Shown here one piece after another: positions 16,437 through 23,822 of a DNA stretch of 23,822 bases. The notes under the pieces were generated by a model that ran no database searches, was not told the origin of the DNA, and worked only from the letters and a program-made list of their open reading frames with translations. The stretch is from JBEVNR01 sp040507985 (GTDB lineage: Bacteria > Pseudomonadota > Alphaproteobacteria > Rickettsiales > UBA6187), in the NCBI GenBank assembly GCA_040507985.1, contig JBEVNR010000053.1, positions 1-23,822 on the forward strand, written 5' to 3'. The position numbers were made by a program, and so were the translations under genes. Numbering within the stretch: position 1 is the stretch's first letter; every line of letters begins with the position of its first letter.

Positions 16437-16582
16437 TATATCTCTTGCATAACCCTATCTATGGCGGGCGCCTAGGCGCCGTCATCCGTCCTCGAATCCT
16501 CACGTACCTATGTATGCTGCGGTTCTGCGGGCGTGTGACCGCACCTATTCGCCTCGCCCTAGCGGGTTATGCAAGAGATATA
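16437..16582. repeat. Palindromic repeat element, 146 bp, extending into hemD
   Basis: Perfect 19-bp inverted arms (16437-16455 and 16564-16582) bound a 108-bp interior. The two interior halves are themselves imperfectly complementary, about two thirds of positions with small gaps, so the whole folds as one long hairpin. A perfect 14-bp palindrome, GGCGCCTAGGCGCC, lies at 16467-16480. The right arm codes for the last residues of HemD (IYLLHNPLGRGE then stop). The left arm ends 15 nt before the next gene's start. Size, hairpin form and in-frame contribution to a host protein resemble Rickettsia palindromic elements, but I cannot say it belongs to that family. A 12-nt match to the arm core occurs at 2389-2400. 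Confidence 0.75.
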
Positions 16583-17300
16583 TTGACATTGCCCGCGCGG
16601 CGACGCGTTCCGTCGCTTCCGCCGTCGGAGCGTCCGCGATTAAGATAACCCGTTCGCCGTGCATGTCAACCACCCTTTTGGCGACCGCTTCGCTGATGCA
16701 GACATGGGGAAGGACGCGCAGCGCGTCGCTTTGGCCCTCGGTCGTCTCGGTCCACGCTTCCGCCATGGCGACGGAATATAACGCCACCGCGCCGATTAGG
16801 CGGTTTTTGAGCAAAAATTTACCCGCGCGACTAATCTCTTTCGCTTTTTCGGTGCGATACAGGGCGACGCTCGTCGCGTTTATTCCGAATTGTCTTAGCT
16901 TCGCGTCGACGTTCAATCGCGGCGCTTCCGCCGACACGTACACGACGTCGCCTTGCGGTAAAGTTAGCGCAAGGTCGCATAAGGAAATTGCGTCCGTCCC
17001 GCCGAAACTCGCGCGGGAAAAACCTAAATTTTGTGCGTATGCGGCGCTCCGCTCGCCGACGCATAGATAACGCCGCGTCAGCAAGGCGTGGCGCGAACAC
17101 AGCGCGTCAAATACGTAGCGCGAGCTAACGAGAAACAGGGCGTCGTCCTTTTGCTCCGCCACGCGATCGACGGCTCCGTCAATAACGCGGCGCGCGAGCA
17201 ATGGCTCGACATAACACGCAACGCCATATACCCGCGCCATGCGCAAAGCCGTCGAAAAACCGGACGTCGCGGGACGCGGCACCCATAGAGATTTTCGCAC
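16545..17300 (-). CDS. hemD: Uroporphyrinogen-III synthase HemD
   Basis: Closes and inverts ring D of hydroxymethylbilane to give uroporphyrinogen III, the branch point to heme and siroheme. HemD is poorly conserved. The assignment rests on length (251), the two-lobed layout starting LWVPRPATSGF and LRMARVYGVACYVEPLL, the segments DDALFLVSSRYVFDAL and LCVGERSAAYA, and the second-lobe pattern VALYSVAMAEAW then VCISEAVAKRV. Start is GTG 17300. hemC, the usual upstream partner, is not here; an XRE regulator gene precedes it by 55 bp. The final dozen residues come from a palindromic element and are probably not part of the ancestral protein. The downstream coiled-coil gene supports the assignment. 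Confidence 0.8.
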   Translation of the reverse strand: MRKSLWVPRPATSGFSTALRMARVYGVACYVEPLLARRVIDGAVDRVAEQKDDALFLVSSRYVFDALCSRHALLTRRYLCVGERSAAYAQNLGFSRASFGGTDAISLCDLALTLPQGDVVYVSAEAPRLNVDAKLRQFGINATSVALYRTEKAKEISRAGKFLLKNRLIGAVALYSVAMAEAWTETTEGQSDALRVLPHVCISEAVAKRVVDMHGERVILIADAPTAEATERVAARAMSIYLLHNPLGRGE

Positions 17301-17355
17301 GCAATTACCTATCCGTTTCCGTGCGGCCTAAATTCGCATGGATGCTTGTGGCGAA

Positions 17356-17874
17356 CTATACGTTTTCTAAAATGCGTATGTCACGGACGGTTTCCGCGTT
17401 GTCTCGTTCATCGCTTCCGCTTTCGTTTTTATCATATAGTTGGGAGATGCCTCGCACAAGCGAAAGCGTGCGTTTTTTCGCTTCGGCGTCCTTAATGTTC
17501 TGGTAGTAACGAATGAGCAACAACACGTCCTTGTTGCTTCTTCCGAAATCGTTAGGGGTGAGGTCGTCCCCTCCTTCTTCGTCATAGGGAGGAAGCGGCT
17601 CATGCAAGGCGACGGGTCCTTCCGCCGTCTCGGCCATGTCGTCGGGGGGCATGTCCTCAAAAAAATATTCAACCCCGATATGCAGCGCGCGCGACAAGTC
17701 AAATAAGCGGCTGGCGCCGATGCGATTCATCCCTTTTTCGTATTTTTGCACTTGTTGAAAGGTAATGCCTACCGCATTGCCAAGTTCCTGCTGGCTAAGC
17801 CCCAGCATCACGCGACGTAATCGCAATCTGCCCCCGACGTAGACGTCAACCGGGTGTTGCGCTTGTAAGGTCAT
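17356..17874 (-). CDS. XRE-family transcriptional regulator, PraR/PhrR-like
   Basis: A 172-residue regulator. The N-terminal helix-turn-helix is of the cro/C1 type: GLSQQELGNAVGITFQQVQK, then YEKGMNRIGASRLFDLSRAL and YFFEDMP. The motif VDVYVGGRLRLRR before it and the FQQVQKYE recognition helix are characteristic of a large alphaproteobacterial group including PraR and PhrR. The acidic middle and C-terminal helix (about 105-140) presumably mediate oligomerisation or ligand response. hemD follows after 55 bp in the same direction, so it might be co-transcribed. Upstream lies an 8-bp-stem hairpin at 17928-17951 that could be an operator. Confidence 0.9.
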   Translation of the reverse strand: MTLQAQHPVDVYVGGRLRLRRVMLGLSQQELGNAVGITFQQVQKYEKGMNRIGASRLFDLSRALHIGVEYFFEDMPPDDMAETAEGPVALHEPLPPYDEEGGDDLTPNDFGRSNKDVLLLIRYYQNIKDAEAKKRTLSLVRGISQLYDKNESGSDERDNAETVRDIRILENV

Positions 17875-17927
17875 AACATCAACTCAAAAAATCTTTTATA
17901 AACGCGCATAGCTAAACTTGCATGCGA

Positions 17928-17951
17928 TTCTTCGGAAAATTCACCGAAGAA
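17928..17951. promoter_or_regulatory. Hairpin / inverted repeat upstream of XRE gene
   Basis: TTCTTCGG and CCGAAGAA, eight perfect pairs around AAAATTCA, lie about 54 nt before the regulator's start. As an inverted repeat with half-sites centred 16 nt apart it could bind a dimeric XRE protein, for instance autoregulation. It could equally be a structural RNA element. Confidence 0.35.
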
Positions 17952-18177
17952 AGCAAATGAATTATACGTCTCTATCGCATAAGCGCAAGATAAAACGCAT
18001 AGAATGACCGATATAACGGAAAAACCGCTCAAAATAACGGACAATCTTCAATTAAAAATAAAAAAAACCATTGAATTCAACTTTTTGGCACATGTTTTGA
18101 TGGAAATACCGCTGCGGCGAATGCATGCGTTCGTTCGCGAAAAGATATTTCTTTCTTTGACTTTTTCCGAACGACGT

Positions 18178-18207
18178 TTGCAATCGGCGCCTCTTTGTGG
18201 TTAAATA
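18178..18207 (+). promoter_or_regulatory. Possible ccoG promoter
   Basis: TTGCAA (18178-18183) and TAAATA (18202-18207) are separated by 18 nt. A start near 18214 would leave about 20 nt before ATG 18235, enough for the GGAGG ribosome binding site at 18222-18226. Confidence 0.45.
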
Positions 18208-18234
18208 CGGTGCGTCGTGACGGAGGCGACGCAC

Positions 18235-19650
18235 ATGAATACGACCGAGCGCATAGAGTATTTCCGCAAGGAGCCAAAAATCTATCCCAAGCGCGTATGG
18301 GGGCGCTACCGCATCATTAAGTGGATCGTCATGGTCGTGACGCTCGGAATATACTACCTTGCGCCTTTTTTACGGTGGGATAGGGGAGAAAACGCGCCCG
18401 ATCAGGCCATACTTATCGACATGTCCAATCGACGCGGTTATTTTTTCGGCATAGAGATATGGCCGCAAGAGGTGTATTACCTCACCGGCGTCTTGGTGCT
18501 GGCGGCGGTCGGGTTGTTTTTCATCACCGCCGTCGCCGGACGGGTGTGGTGTGGCTATCTGTGTTTTCAAACCGTATGGACGGATTTGTTCGTGTGGGTG
18601 GAGCGCATCGTGCAGGGCGACCGCAACGCCCGAAAAAAACTGGACGAATCGCCTTGGACGTTCGATAAAATTCGCAAAAAAACGATCACGCACGCCATCT
18701 GGATTGTCATCGGTCTATGCACCGGCGGCGCGTGGGTGCTGTATTTCAACGACGCGCCGAGCCTGATGGAAGATATTGTGCATTTCCACGTCTCGCGCCC
18801 GGTACTGGGATGGATAATCGCGTTGACCGGCACAACCTACGTGATGGCCGGATTCGCGCGCCAGCAGGTGTGCAAATATATGTGTCCGTATGCGCGCTTC
18901 CAGTCGGCCATGTTCGATCGCGACACGCTGATTATCGGGTATGACGAGAAACGCGGCGAGCCGCGCGGCAAATTAAAGGAAAAAGAAGGGCATGGCCAAG
19001 GCGATTGCATCGATTGTTCGCTCTGCGTGCAGGTTTGTCCGGTGGGAATAGACATTCGGCAAGGCCTGCAATATGAATGCATCGCCTGCGGGTTGTGCGT
19101 GGACGGATGCAACGGCGTAATGGATAAAATCGGCCGGCCGCGCGGACTTATTCGCTACGACACGACGACGGCGCAAGAGGCGCGCGAGTCCGGGCGCAAG
19201 GAAACGCCGTTTTGGGATCAGGTCGCCAGGCCGCGCACGCTTTATTACGCGGCGATTTTATCCGGCGTCGGCGGGTTTATGATCTATAGCCTGTGTACGC
19301 GCTCTCCGTTGGAAGTCCACGCCCTGCACGACCGCAACCCGCTGTTCGTGAAGCTTTCCGATGGATCGATACGCAACGGGTACGACATTCGCATCCTCAA
19401 CAAAACGCGTGACGACCGCACCTACCGCCTAACCATTATCGGCATGAAGGTAGGCGCGATCACGGTAAAGAACCCTACCATGTTCCACCCGAACGATATT
19501 CCCGTTTTCGCAGATTCGGTAGGCCATTTTCGCGTCTTCGTGACCGCGCCGGCGCAGGACGAGCCGCGCAAAGACATAGAATTTATGCTCATAGATAACG
19601 AAACGGACAAGCAAGACGAGGCGGAAAGTGTCTTCATTAGCGGAAAATAA
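18235..19650 (+). CDS. ccoG: Cytochrome cbb3 oxidase assembly protein CcoG (FixG/RdxA)
   Basis: Membrane iron-sulfur protein required for cbb3-type cytochrome oxidase biogenesis, reported to act in copper handling. Several transmembrane helices are visible, the first at about residues 28-46. Cysteine motifs are WCGYLCF (105-111) and CKYMCPYARFQSAMFD. Two ferredoxin-type clusters follow: C248-x2-C-x2-C-x3-C258-P, and C272-x2-C-x2-C-x3-C282. The C-terminal Ig-like domain contains the GYDIRILNKT region. The first motif normally reads CxxxCP; here Phe replaces Pro. I choose ATG 18235 (471 residues) over GTG 18217, because GGAGG lies 8 nt before it. ccoNOPQ, the oxidase genes usually upstream, are absent; ccoH follows with a 23-nt overlap. 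Confidence 0.95.
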   Translation: MNTTERIEYFRKEPKIYPKRVWGRYRIIKWIVMVVTLGIYYLAPFLRWDRGENAPDQAILIDMSNRRGYFFGIEIWPQEVYYLTGVLVLAAVGLFFITAVAGRVWCGYLCFQTVWTDLFVWVERIVQGDRNARKKLDESPWTFDKIRKKTITHAIWIVIGLCTGGAWVLYFNDAPSLMEDIVHFHVSRPVLGWIIALTGTTYVMAGFARQQVCKYMCPYARFQSAMFDRDTLIIGYDEKRGEPRGKLKEKEGHGQGDCIDCSLCVQVCPVGIDIRQGLQYECIACGLCVDGCNGVMDKIGRPRGLIRYDTTTAQEARESGRKETPFWDQVARPRTLYYAAILSGVGGFMIYSLCTRSPLEVHALHDRNPLFVKLSDGSIRNGYDIRILNKTRDDRTYRLTIIGMKVGAITVKNPTMFHPNDIPVFADSVGHFRVFVTAPAQDEPRKDIEFMLIDNETDKQDEAESVFISGK

Positions 19651-20128
19651 AAAGAAAGTTCCATTTCGGGATCGCATCATTCCCTGGTATTTCGTGATGG
19701 GATTTGCGGTATTGATTTCGGTCGATTCCGTCATGGCCTATCTGGCCGTGCATAGCTATCATGGCGTGGTGACGGAAAACGCCTATGAAAAAGGGCTGGA
19801 CTATAATGCTGATCTGGCCATGGAAAAGGAACAAGAGGCGCTGGGCTGGAAGAGTGGCGTCGCTTACGAAAACGGCGCGCTTCGCGTGACGATAGTTGAC
19901 AAAAACGGCGCCCCGCTGGAAAAAGCGCGCGTCGTCGCCTTTATCGACCGCCCGCTGGAAGACGGTTACCGCAAGCGCATTTTGCTGAAAGAGAAGGGAA
20001 GGGGGGTATATGCGGCGCTCGTCACGTTTCCGTTACCGGGCCAATGGAAGGTGACGGCGGCGGCGATGAAAGACGGCGAGCGATTTCAGTCGTCGTCTCG
20101 GATAGTGATGAGGGCGTCACACAAATAA
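19628..20128 (+). CDS. ccoH: FixH/CcoH family protein
   Basis: A 166-residue membrane protein of the FixH family, needed for stable assembly of cbb3 oxidase. One transmembrane helix lies near the N-terminus (WYFVMGFAVLISVDSVMAYL, about 20-39). The periplasmic part starts with the family pattern NAYEKGLDYNADLAMEKEQE and continues as a beta-rich domain (VTIVDKNGAPLEKARVVAFI, LPGQWKVTAAA). Start is GTG 19628, inside ccoG by 23 nt, with GGCGGAAA as a plausible ribosome binding site, so translation is coupled. ccoI and ccoS, which usually follow, are missing: the next gene, putA, converges 12 bp downstream. Confidence 0.9.
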   Translation: MSSLAENKKKVPFRDRIIPWYFVMGFAVLISVDSVMAYLAVHSYHGVVTENAYEKGLDYNADLAMEKEQEALGWKSGVAYENGALRVTIVDKNGAPLEKARVVAFIDRPLEDGYRKRILLKEKGRGVYAALVTFPLPGQWKVTAAAMKDGERFQSSSRIVMRASHK

Positions 20129-20140
20129 AGAATATCGTCA

Positions 20141-23100
20141 TTACTCCTTCGCCAGCAGATCCGCGTTTCCTCCGGCGGCGGCAGTGTTTATGGTCACGAC
20201 GCGTTCTTGCAGAAACCGCAGCAGATAGTGCGGACCGCCGGCCTTAAATCCGGTGCCGGACAGATTTTCGCCGCCGAAGGGTTGCGAACCGACGACGGCG
20301 CCGGTCATGCCGCGATTCACGTAAATATTGCCGGCGGAGACGGTTTCGGCAATGGAGGCGTAGCGTTTTCTGATGCGACTATGCAGCCCGAAGGTGAGTC
20401 CGTAGCCGGTGTTGTTGGCGAAGGCGACGGCGTCGTCGAATGCACGATAGGTGGCTACGTGCAGAATCGGGCCGAAATGCTCTTCCCTTACCATCGACGA
20501 ATCCGGCAGTTTCCATAATTGCGGGGCGACGAAACACCCGTTGTCGCACGAGGGCGGCAGATTGGCCTTGGCGCGCAATTCGGCGCCGGATTGATCCAGC
20601 GTTTTTTCCCACGCCAGCAGTTTCGCGCGCGCCTCTTCGTCGATCACCGGCCCGACGTCGGTGGAAAAATGCGTCGGGTCGCCGACGGAAAGCTCCAAGA
20701 CGGCGCCTTCCATTATCTTTAGCATGGAATCCGCGCCTTCTTCCGGCAAAAACAGCAGACGCAGCGCCGAACAACGTTGCCCCGCCGAACCGAAGGCGGA
20801 CGCCAGCGCGTCGTCCGCCACTTGTTCCGGCAGGGCGGTGCCGTCGGCGATCATCACGTTGAGTCCCCCGGTTTCGGCGATGAGCGGCACGACGGGGCCT
20901 TCCCTCTCCGCCAAACGTTTTTGTATCTCCTTGGCCGCGCGCGTCGATCCGGTGAAGCATACGCCGGCCAGACGAGGCAATGTCAACGCCTCCTCGCCTA
21001 TCTCCGCGCCGCCGAACACGAGTTGCAGCGCTTCTTCCGGGATGCCGGCCTCGTATAATATTTTCGTCGCGAGTGCGGCGATAAGCGGAGTCTGCGGTGC
21101 CGGCTTCGCCACCGCCGTATTGCCGGACGCAAGCGCCGCCGCGATTTGCCCGAGAAATATAGCGAGGGGAAAATTCCACGGGCTGACGCAAACGAACGTG
21201 CCGCGCGGATGCAGGCTAAGCGCGTTGCTTTCTCCCGTCGGCCCGGGCAACATGACCGGATTCGTCATTAGGCGGCAGGCTTCGGACGCGTAATATCGGC
21301 AAAAATCTATGGCTTCGCGCAATTCGGAGACGGCGTCCTTCACGGTTTTACCCGCCTCGCGCATCAGCAGCGCCGTGATTTCAGCCCGACGTTCGTCAAG
21401 AAGATCGCTCGCGCGGCGCAATATTGTCGCGCGGTGCGCCGGCGACGTCGCCCTCCATACGGAAAAATACGCCGTCGCCGTATCTCCTGCCCTTTTTACG
21501 TCTTCCAAGGAAGAAGGTTTATACGTGCCGACGACGTCATGCCGATTGAAGGGAGAGCGGATTTCCGTTTCGTTGCCGCGCATTCCTTCTCCCGCCGCGT
21601 AACGCTTATGCAAAAAGGCGCCCAATTCGGATTTTGCGGCGTTAACCTGAACGGCGTTTCCCCAATCGGGCGCGAGGGGATTGGCGCGCTCTGCGCCGAA
21701 TATCTCTTTCGGAAGCGCCACGTCCGCATTGCGCTTGCCCTTTCCCGCGTGGGTTTTTGCCATCGGGTCTTGCAATATTCTCTCCGGCGGCATTTTTTTA
21801 TTGGCGGCGAGATGGACGAAATTGGCGCTCGCCCCGTTTTCGAGCAAGCGGCGAATCAGATAGGGAAGCAATTCCTCGTGCTCGCCCACCGGGGCGTAGA
21901 TGCGGCACGGCGCCTCGCGCGACAGGTCGCCATAGAGCGCGTCTCCCATGCCATAGAGGCGTTGGAATTCGTATTCCCCGTCGGGACTATAGGCGCGAAT
22001 CGCCGCGACGGTATGGGCGTTATGGGTGGCGAATTGCGGGAAGAACGTTTTTCCCGCGTCGAGCAAGCGCCGCGCGCAGGCCAAATACGACGCGTCGGTG
22101 TGGTATTTATAGGTAAAAACGGGAAAATCCGACAATCCCGCCACTTGCGCGGCCTTTATTTCCGTATCCCAATAGGCACCCTTTACCAGCCTGATCGGCA
22201 TGCGCCGCTCGCTTTCCTTCGCGAGTTTTTCCAACAGAGGAATAATGGAAAGCGCGCGTTTCTGGTAGGCTTGCAGCACGAATCCCAACCCGTTATATCC
22301 TTTTAAGTCGGGGTCGCGGCACAGGGCGCAAAAAAGACGCAGTTCCGTATCGAGCCTGGCGGATTCCTCGGCGTCGAAGGACACGCATACGTCGCGCTCC
22401 CTTGCCTCCAGCAGCAACGCCTTAAGGCGCGGATAGAGTTCTTTTTCCGTTCGTTCCCATTGAAATAGTTCGTATCGGGGATGGAGGGCGCTGATTTTAA
22501 CGGAAACGCTCGGGCGCGCATAGCCTCTCAGATGCGTTTCCTCTCCGGCCATGCGAATGGCGGAAAGATAGGCGCCGTAGTAACGTTGTGCTTGCTCGGC
22601 GTTTCGCGCGCATTCGCCCAGCATGTCGTAAGAAAAACGGTAATGTTTTATGTCCGATTTTTCCGCGCGCCGGAAGGCGTCGTCAAGATTTTGCCCGGCG
22701 ACGAATTTCCCCGCGCCGAAACGCATCGCTTTTTTGACCGCGCCGCGCACCACGTCGGCGCCGTAGGCGCGCGCCATGCTCGCGATGATCAGCGCGTCGC
22801 TTTTGCCCAACGCGAGCGTTTTTCCCGCGAGCGCCATCCCCTTGCCGACGGCGTTAATGAGGAAGGAATCGCTATGGCGCGGTTTTTTCCCCCATTCCGC
22901 GCCGGCGAACGCCGATTCGATGAGCGCGTCGGCGGTGTTCGCGTCGGGAACGCGCAAAAGCGCCTCCGCCATGCACATGATCGCCGCCCCTTCGGCGTCG
23001 GAGAGGCGGTATTCCGCCAGAAACGCCTCCACGCCGACGGAAGGCGCCGCGCGCATTTTCTCAAGCAGAACGCGCGCCGCGTGGGCAATCTCTTCGCGTT

Positions 23101-23227
23101 TTTCCTCGAACGGCGACAAAAACGGCAGCAGCGCGGCCACCGCTTCCGCCTCGCTTTTTAGGGCGGCGGCGCTTATGTCGCGCAATATGCCGTCTACGTC
23201 CGAAAAGTCATGCGGCGTCGCGTTCAT
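20141..23227 (-). CDS. putA: Bifunctional proline dehydrogenase / P5C dehydrogenase PutA
   Basis: Oxidises proline to glutamate in two steps: an FAD-dependent proline dehydrogenase feeds the quinone pool, and an NAD-dependent aldehyde dehydrogenase finishes. The PRODH barrel spans about residues 130-480, with FDAEES (about 284-289), RLVKGAYWD (346-354) and EYEFQRLYGM (418-427). The dehydrogenase domain spans about 510-1000, with SPWNFPLAIF, catalytic Glu785 (LIAETGG) and Cys819 (GSAGQRCSALR). I choose ATG 23227 (1028 residues) because GAGGAGG sits just upstream; the open frame to 23410 is not coding. The N-terminal ribbon-helix-helix DNA-binding domain of E. coli PutA is absent. It is therefore a minimal enzyme without autorepressor function. 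Confidence 0.97.
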   Translation of the reverse strand: MNATPHDFSDVDGILRDISAAALKSEAEAVAALLPFLSPFEEKREEIAHAARVLLEKMRAAPSVGVEAFLAEYRLSDAEGAAIMCMAEALLRVPDANTADALIESAFAGAEWGKKPRHSDSFLINAVGKGMALAGKTLALGKSDALIIASMARAYGADVVRGAVKKAMRFGAGKFVAGQNLDDAFRRAEKSDIKHYRFSYDMLGECARNAEQAQRYYGAYLSAIRMAGEETHLRGYARPSVSVKISALHPRYELFQWERTEKELYPRLKALLLEARERDVCVSFDAEESARLDTELRLFCALCRDPDLKGYNGLGFVLQAYQKRALSIIPLLEKLAKESERRMPIRLVKGAYWDTEIKAAQVAGLSDFPVFTYKYHTDASYLACARRLLDAGKTFFPQFATHNAHTVAAIRAYSPDGEYEFQRLYGMGDALYGDLSREAPCRIYAPVGEHEELLPYLIRRLLENGASANFVHLAANKKMPPERILQDPMAKTHAGKGKRNADVALPKEIFGAERANPLAPDWGNAVQVNAAKSELGAFLHKRYAAGEGMRGNETEIRSPFNRHDVVGTYKPSSLEDVKRAGDTATAYFSVWRATSPAHRATILRRASDLLDERRAEITALLMREAGKTVKDAVSELREAIDFCRYYASEACRLMTNPVMLPGPTGESNALSLHPRGTFVCVSPWNFPLAIFLGQIAAALASGNTAVAKPAPQTPLIAALATKILYEAGIPEEALQLVFGGAEIGEEALTLPRLAGVCFTGSTRAAKEIQKRLAEREGPVVPLIAETGGLNVMIADGTALPEQVADDALASAFGSAGQRCSALRLLFLPEEGADSMLKIMEGAVLELSVGDPTHFSTDVGPVIDEEARAKLLAWEKTLDQSGAELRAKANLPPSCDNGCFVAPQLWKLPDSSMVREEHFGPILHVATYRAFDDAVAFANNTGYGLTFGLHSRIRKRYASIAETVSAGNIYVNRGMTGAVVGSQPFGGENLSGTGFKAGGPHYLLRFLQERVVTINTAAAGGNADLLAKE

Positions 23228-23246
23228 GCGGCCTCCTCGCGCATTG

Positions 23247-23252
23247 ATTATA
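23247..23252 (-). promoter_or_regulatory. Possible putA -10 element
   Basis: A perfect TATAAT on the minus strand, 20 nt before the putA ATG. Transcription would start near 23240 and leave a leader of only about 13 nt, just covering the GAGGAGG. No good -35 box stands 16-18 nt upstream (TACACC is nearest), so the call is tentative. Confidence 0.3.
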
Positions 23253-23307
23253 TGCCAATATAAAAGTGGGTGTATTTTTATTTCGTTAAGATTGGCGCCT
23301 ACGTCGC

Positions 23308-23690
23308 CTAACCCTTTGAGCGTGCGCGTAAAATTTCTTTGATGACTTCGCGCACCATCGATACGGGCACGGCGTTCCCGGCTTGCTTTCGGGTTTGCGC
23401 GTCCGAACACACTATCTTAAAGTCGTCGGAAAAACCTTGCAGCCGAAGCATTTCCCTTGGCGTCAAGCGCCGCTCTCCGTTTACCAGCAGATAATTATAC
23501 GACGCTCCCGCACGCAGGGCGCATGAATACGGATAGCTGGAAACGTTGCCGCTTTTATTTTCGTGCCAAATCGCCGTCGCGTAATGTGACGTATGTCTCC
23601 TTTTTCTTTTAAACGTAATCGAATCGCTTGCGTAATGTTTTGCATCCGCCATTTTTTCTAAAATTTTCTCCAGGGGCGTGTATTTTATTA
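23308..23690 (-). pseudogene. DNA cytosine-5 methyltransferase, C-terminal fragment
   Basis: The C-terminal end, about 126 residues, of a 5-methylcytosine DNA methyltransferase. Motif IX is RRLTPREMLRLQGFSDDF and motif X is KQAGNAVPVSMVREVIKEI. The upstream part KYTPLEKILEK begins right at the edge repeat. The SAM-binding motif I, the catalytic PCQ motif IV and much of the target-recognition region are missing, so the fragment cannot be active. The reading frame stays open across the junction into the repeat. ATG 23652 is only a formal start. No restriction endonuclease is visible. As with the usher, the truncation may be a true insertion or reflect where the sequence was cut. AT-richer composition suggests an acquired restriction-modification gene. 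Confidence 0.85.
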
Positions 23691-23822
23691 GGCTCTTGAC
23701 TATCGCCTAGACTAACTAATATATAGAAACTCAATGAAAAACAGTCCTTTAAGACACTAAAAGATAAAGAAAAAAATACGTCATTTTTGTTTGGAATTAT
23801 GTGCGAGCACAACTGCCGAATT
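23691..23822. repeat. Edge repeat, right copy (inverted)
   Basis: Reverse complement of this segment matches positions 2-133 over its full 132 bp with no gaps and 16 mismatches. The end facing the genes reads GGCTCTTGACTATCGCCTAG. It directly follows the methyltransferase fragment. Both copies stop within one base of the same internal position at the window edges. That is what an assembler does when a longer repeat cannot be resolved. Confidence 0.8.

Larger units (their letters stand above)
17875..18234. other. Intergenic region between XRE gene and ccoG
   Basis: AT-rich 360-bp divergent region. It holds the hairpin at 17928-17951 and a ccoG promoter candidate at 18178-18207. A 66-codon plus-strand frame (18004-18204, beginning MTDITEKPLKITDN) has no ribosome binding site and no family I know, so I leave it uncalled. 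I see no FNR-type TTGAT-N4-ATCAA box, though such a box is often found upstream of cbb3 oxidase genes. Confidence 0.4.

Noticed and set aside
16364..16648. 94-codon plus-strand ORF
   Set aside because: Consists mostly of the palindromic element read on the other strand plus antisense of hemD and the coiled-coil gene start.
21434..22306. 290-codon plus-strand ORF
   Set aside because: Antisense to putA, whose catalytic motifs are intact throughout; no recognisable domain.
23609..23812. 67-codon ORF inside the right edge repeat
   Set aside because: It crosses the repeat/gene junction in a frame different from the methyltransferase and has no counterpart in the left copy.

Overview
The window reads as about 24 kb of alphaproteobacterial chromosome of moderately high GC. 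The protein families point that way: a long-linker FtsZ, a PraR/PhrR-type XRE regulator, a minimal PutA, hemD followed by a membrane coiled-coil gene, and a Coq7 quinone hydroxylase. I cannot name the genus. Most of the window is housekeeping. Accessory material is limited to the two edges, a recombinase relic next to tRNA-Ala, an AT-rich gene at about 12.1-12.7 kb, and a palindromic element at the 3' end of hemD.

Layout. 1-133: one copy of a 132-bp AT-rich repeat. 134-2357 (+): a fimbrial usher cut off at its N-terminus by that repeat. 8532-2429 (all -): a 47-aa membrane peptide and a YihY/BrkB membrane protein, then ftsZ, a type IV pilin-like gene and a bifunctional (p)ppGpp synthetase/hydrolase; the last three are packed 3 and 11 nt apart. 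8533-10304: a gene-poor stretch holding tRNA-Ala(GGC) with a strong promoter and terminator, a decayed large serine recombinase, and a second terminator. 10305-11989 (+): coq7 and murG. 12115-12585 (-): an unrecognised internally repeated protein, divergent from mutY (12736-13776, +). 13727-14452 (-): an orphan ABC-2 permease. 14598-15446 (+): prmC. 17874-15478 (-): an XRE regulator, hemD, and a membrane-anchored coiled-coil protein in the position where HemX or Mic60 is often found. 18235-20128 (+): ccoG and ccoH. 23227-20141 (-): putA. 23690-23308 (-): the C-terminal piece of a DNA cytosine-5 methyltransferase. 23691-23822: the second copy of the edge repeat, inverted.

How the parts relate. 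Cell division (ftsZ), stringent response (rsh) and a pilin appear to form one transcription unit. murG is separated from ftsZ and paired with a ubiquinone gene, so the usual division/cell-wall cluster is broken up. ccoG/ccoH (cbb3 oxidase assembly), coq7 and hemD are respiratory functions, and putA feeds electrons from proline into the same chain. Both edges look like ends of a transposable element that interrupts a gene on each side. The two repeat copies differ at 16 of 132 positions, and by my alignment every difference is a transversion.

I did not find a convincing new multi-gene defence or mobile system. The most unusual items are the paired edge repeats, the ftsZ-pilin-rsh arrangement, the palindromic element that supplies the C-terminus of HemD, and the internally repeated orphan protein at 12.1-12.6 kb.
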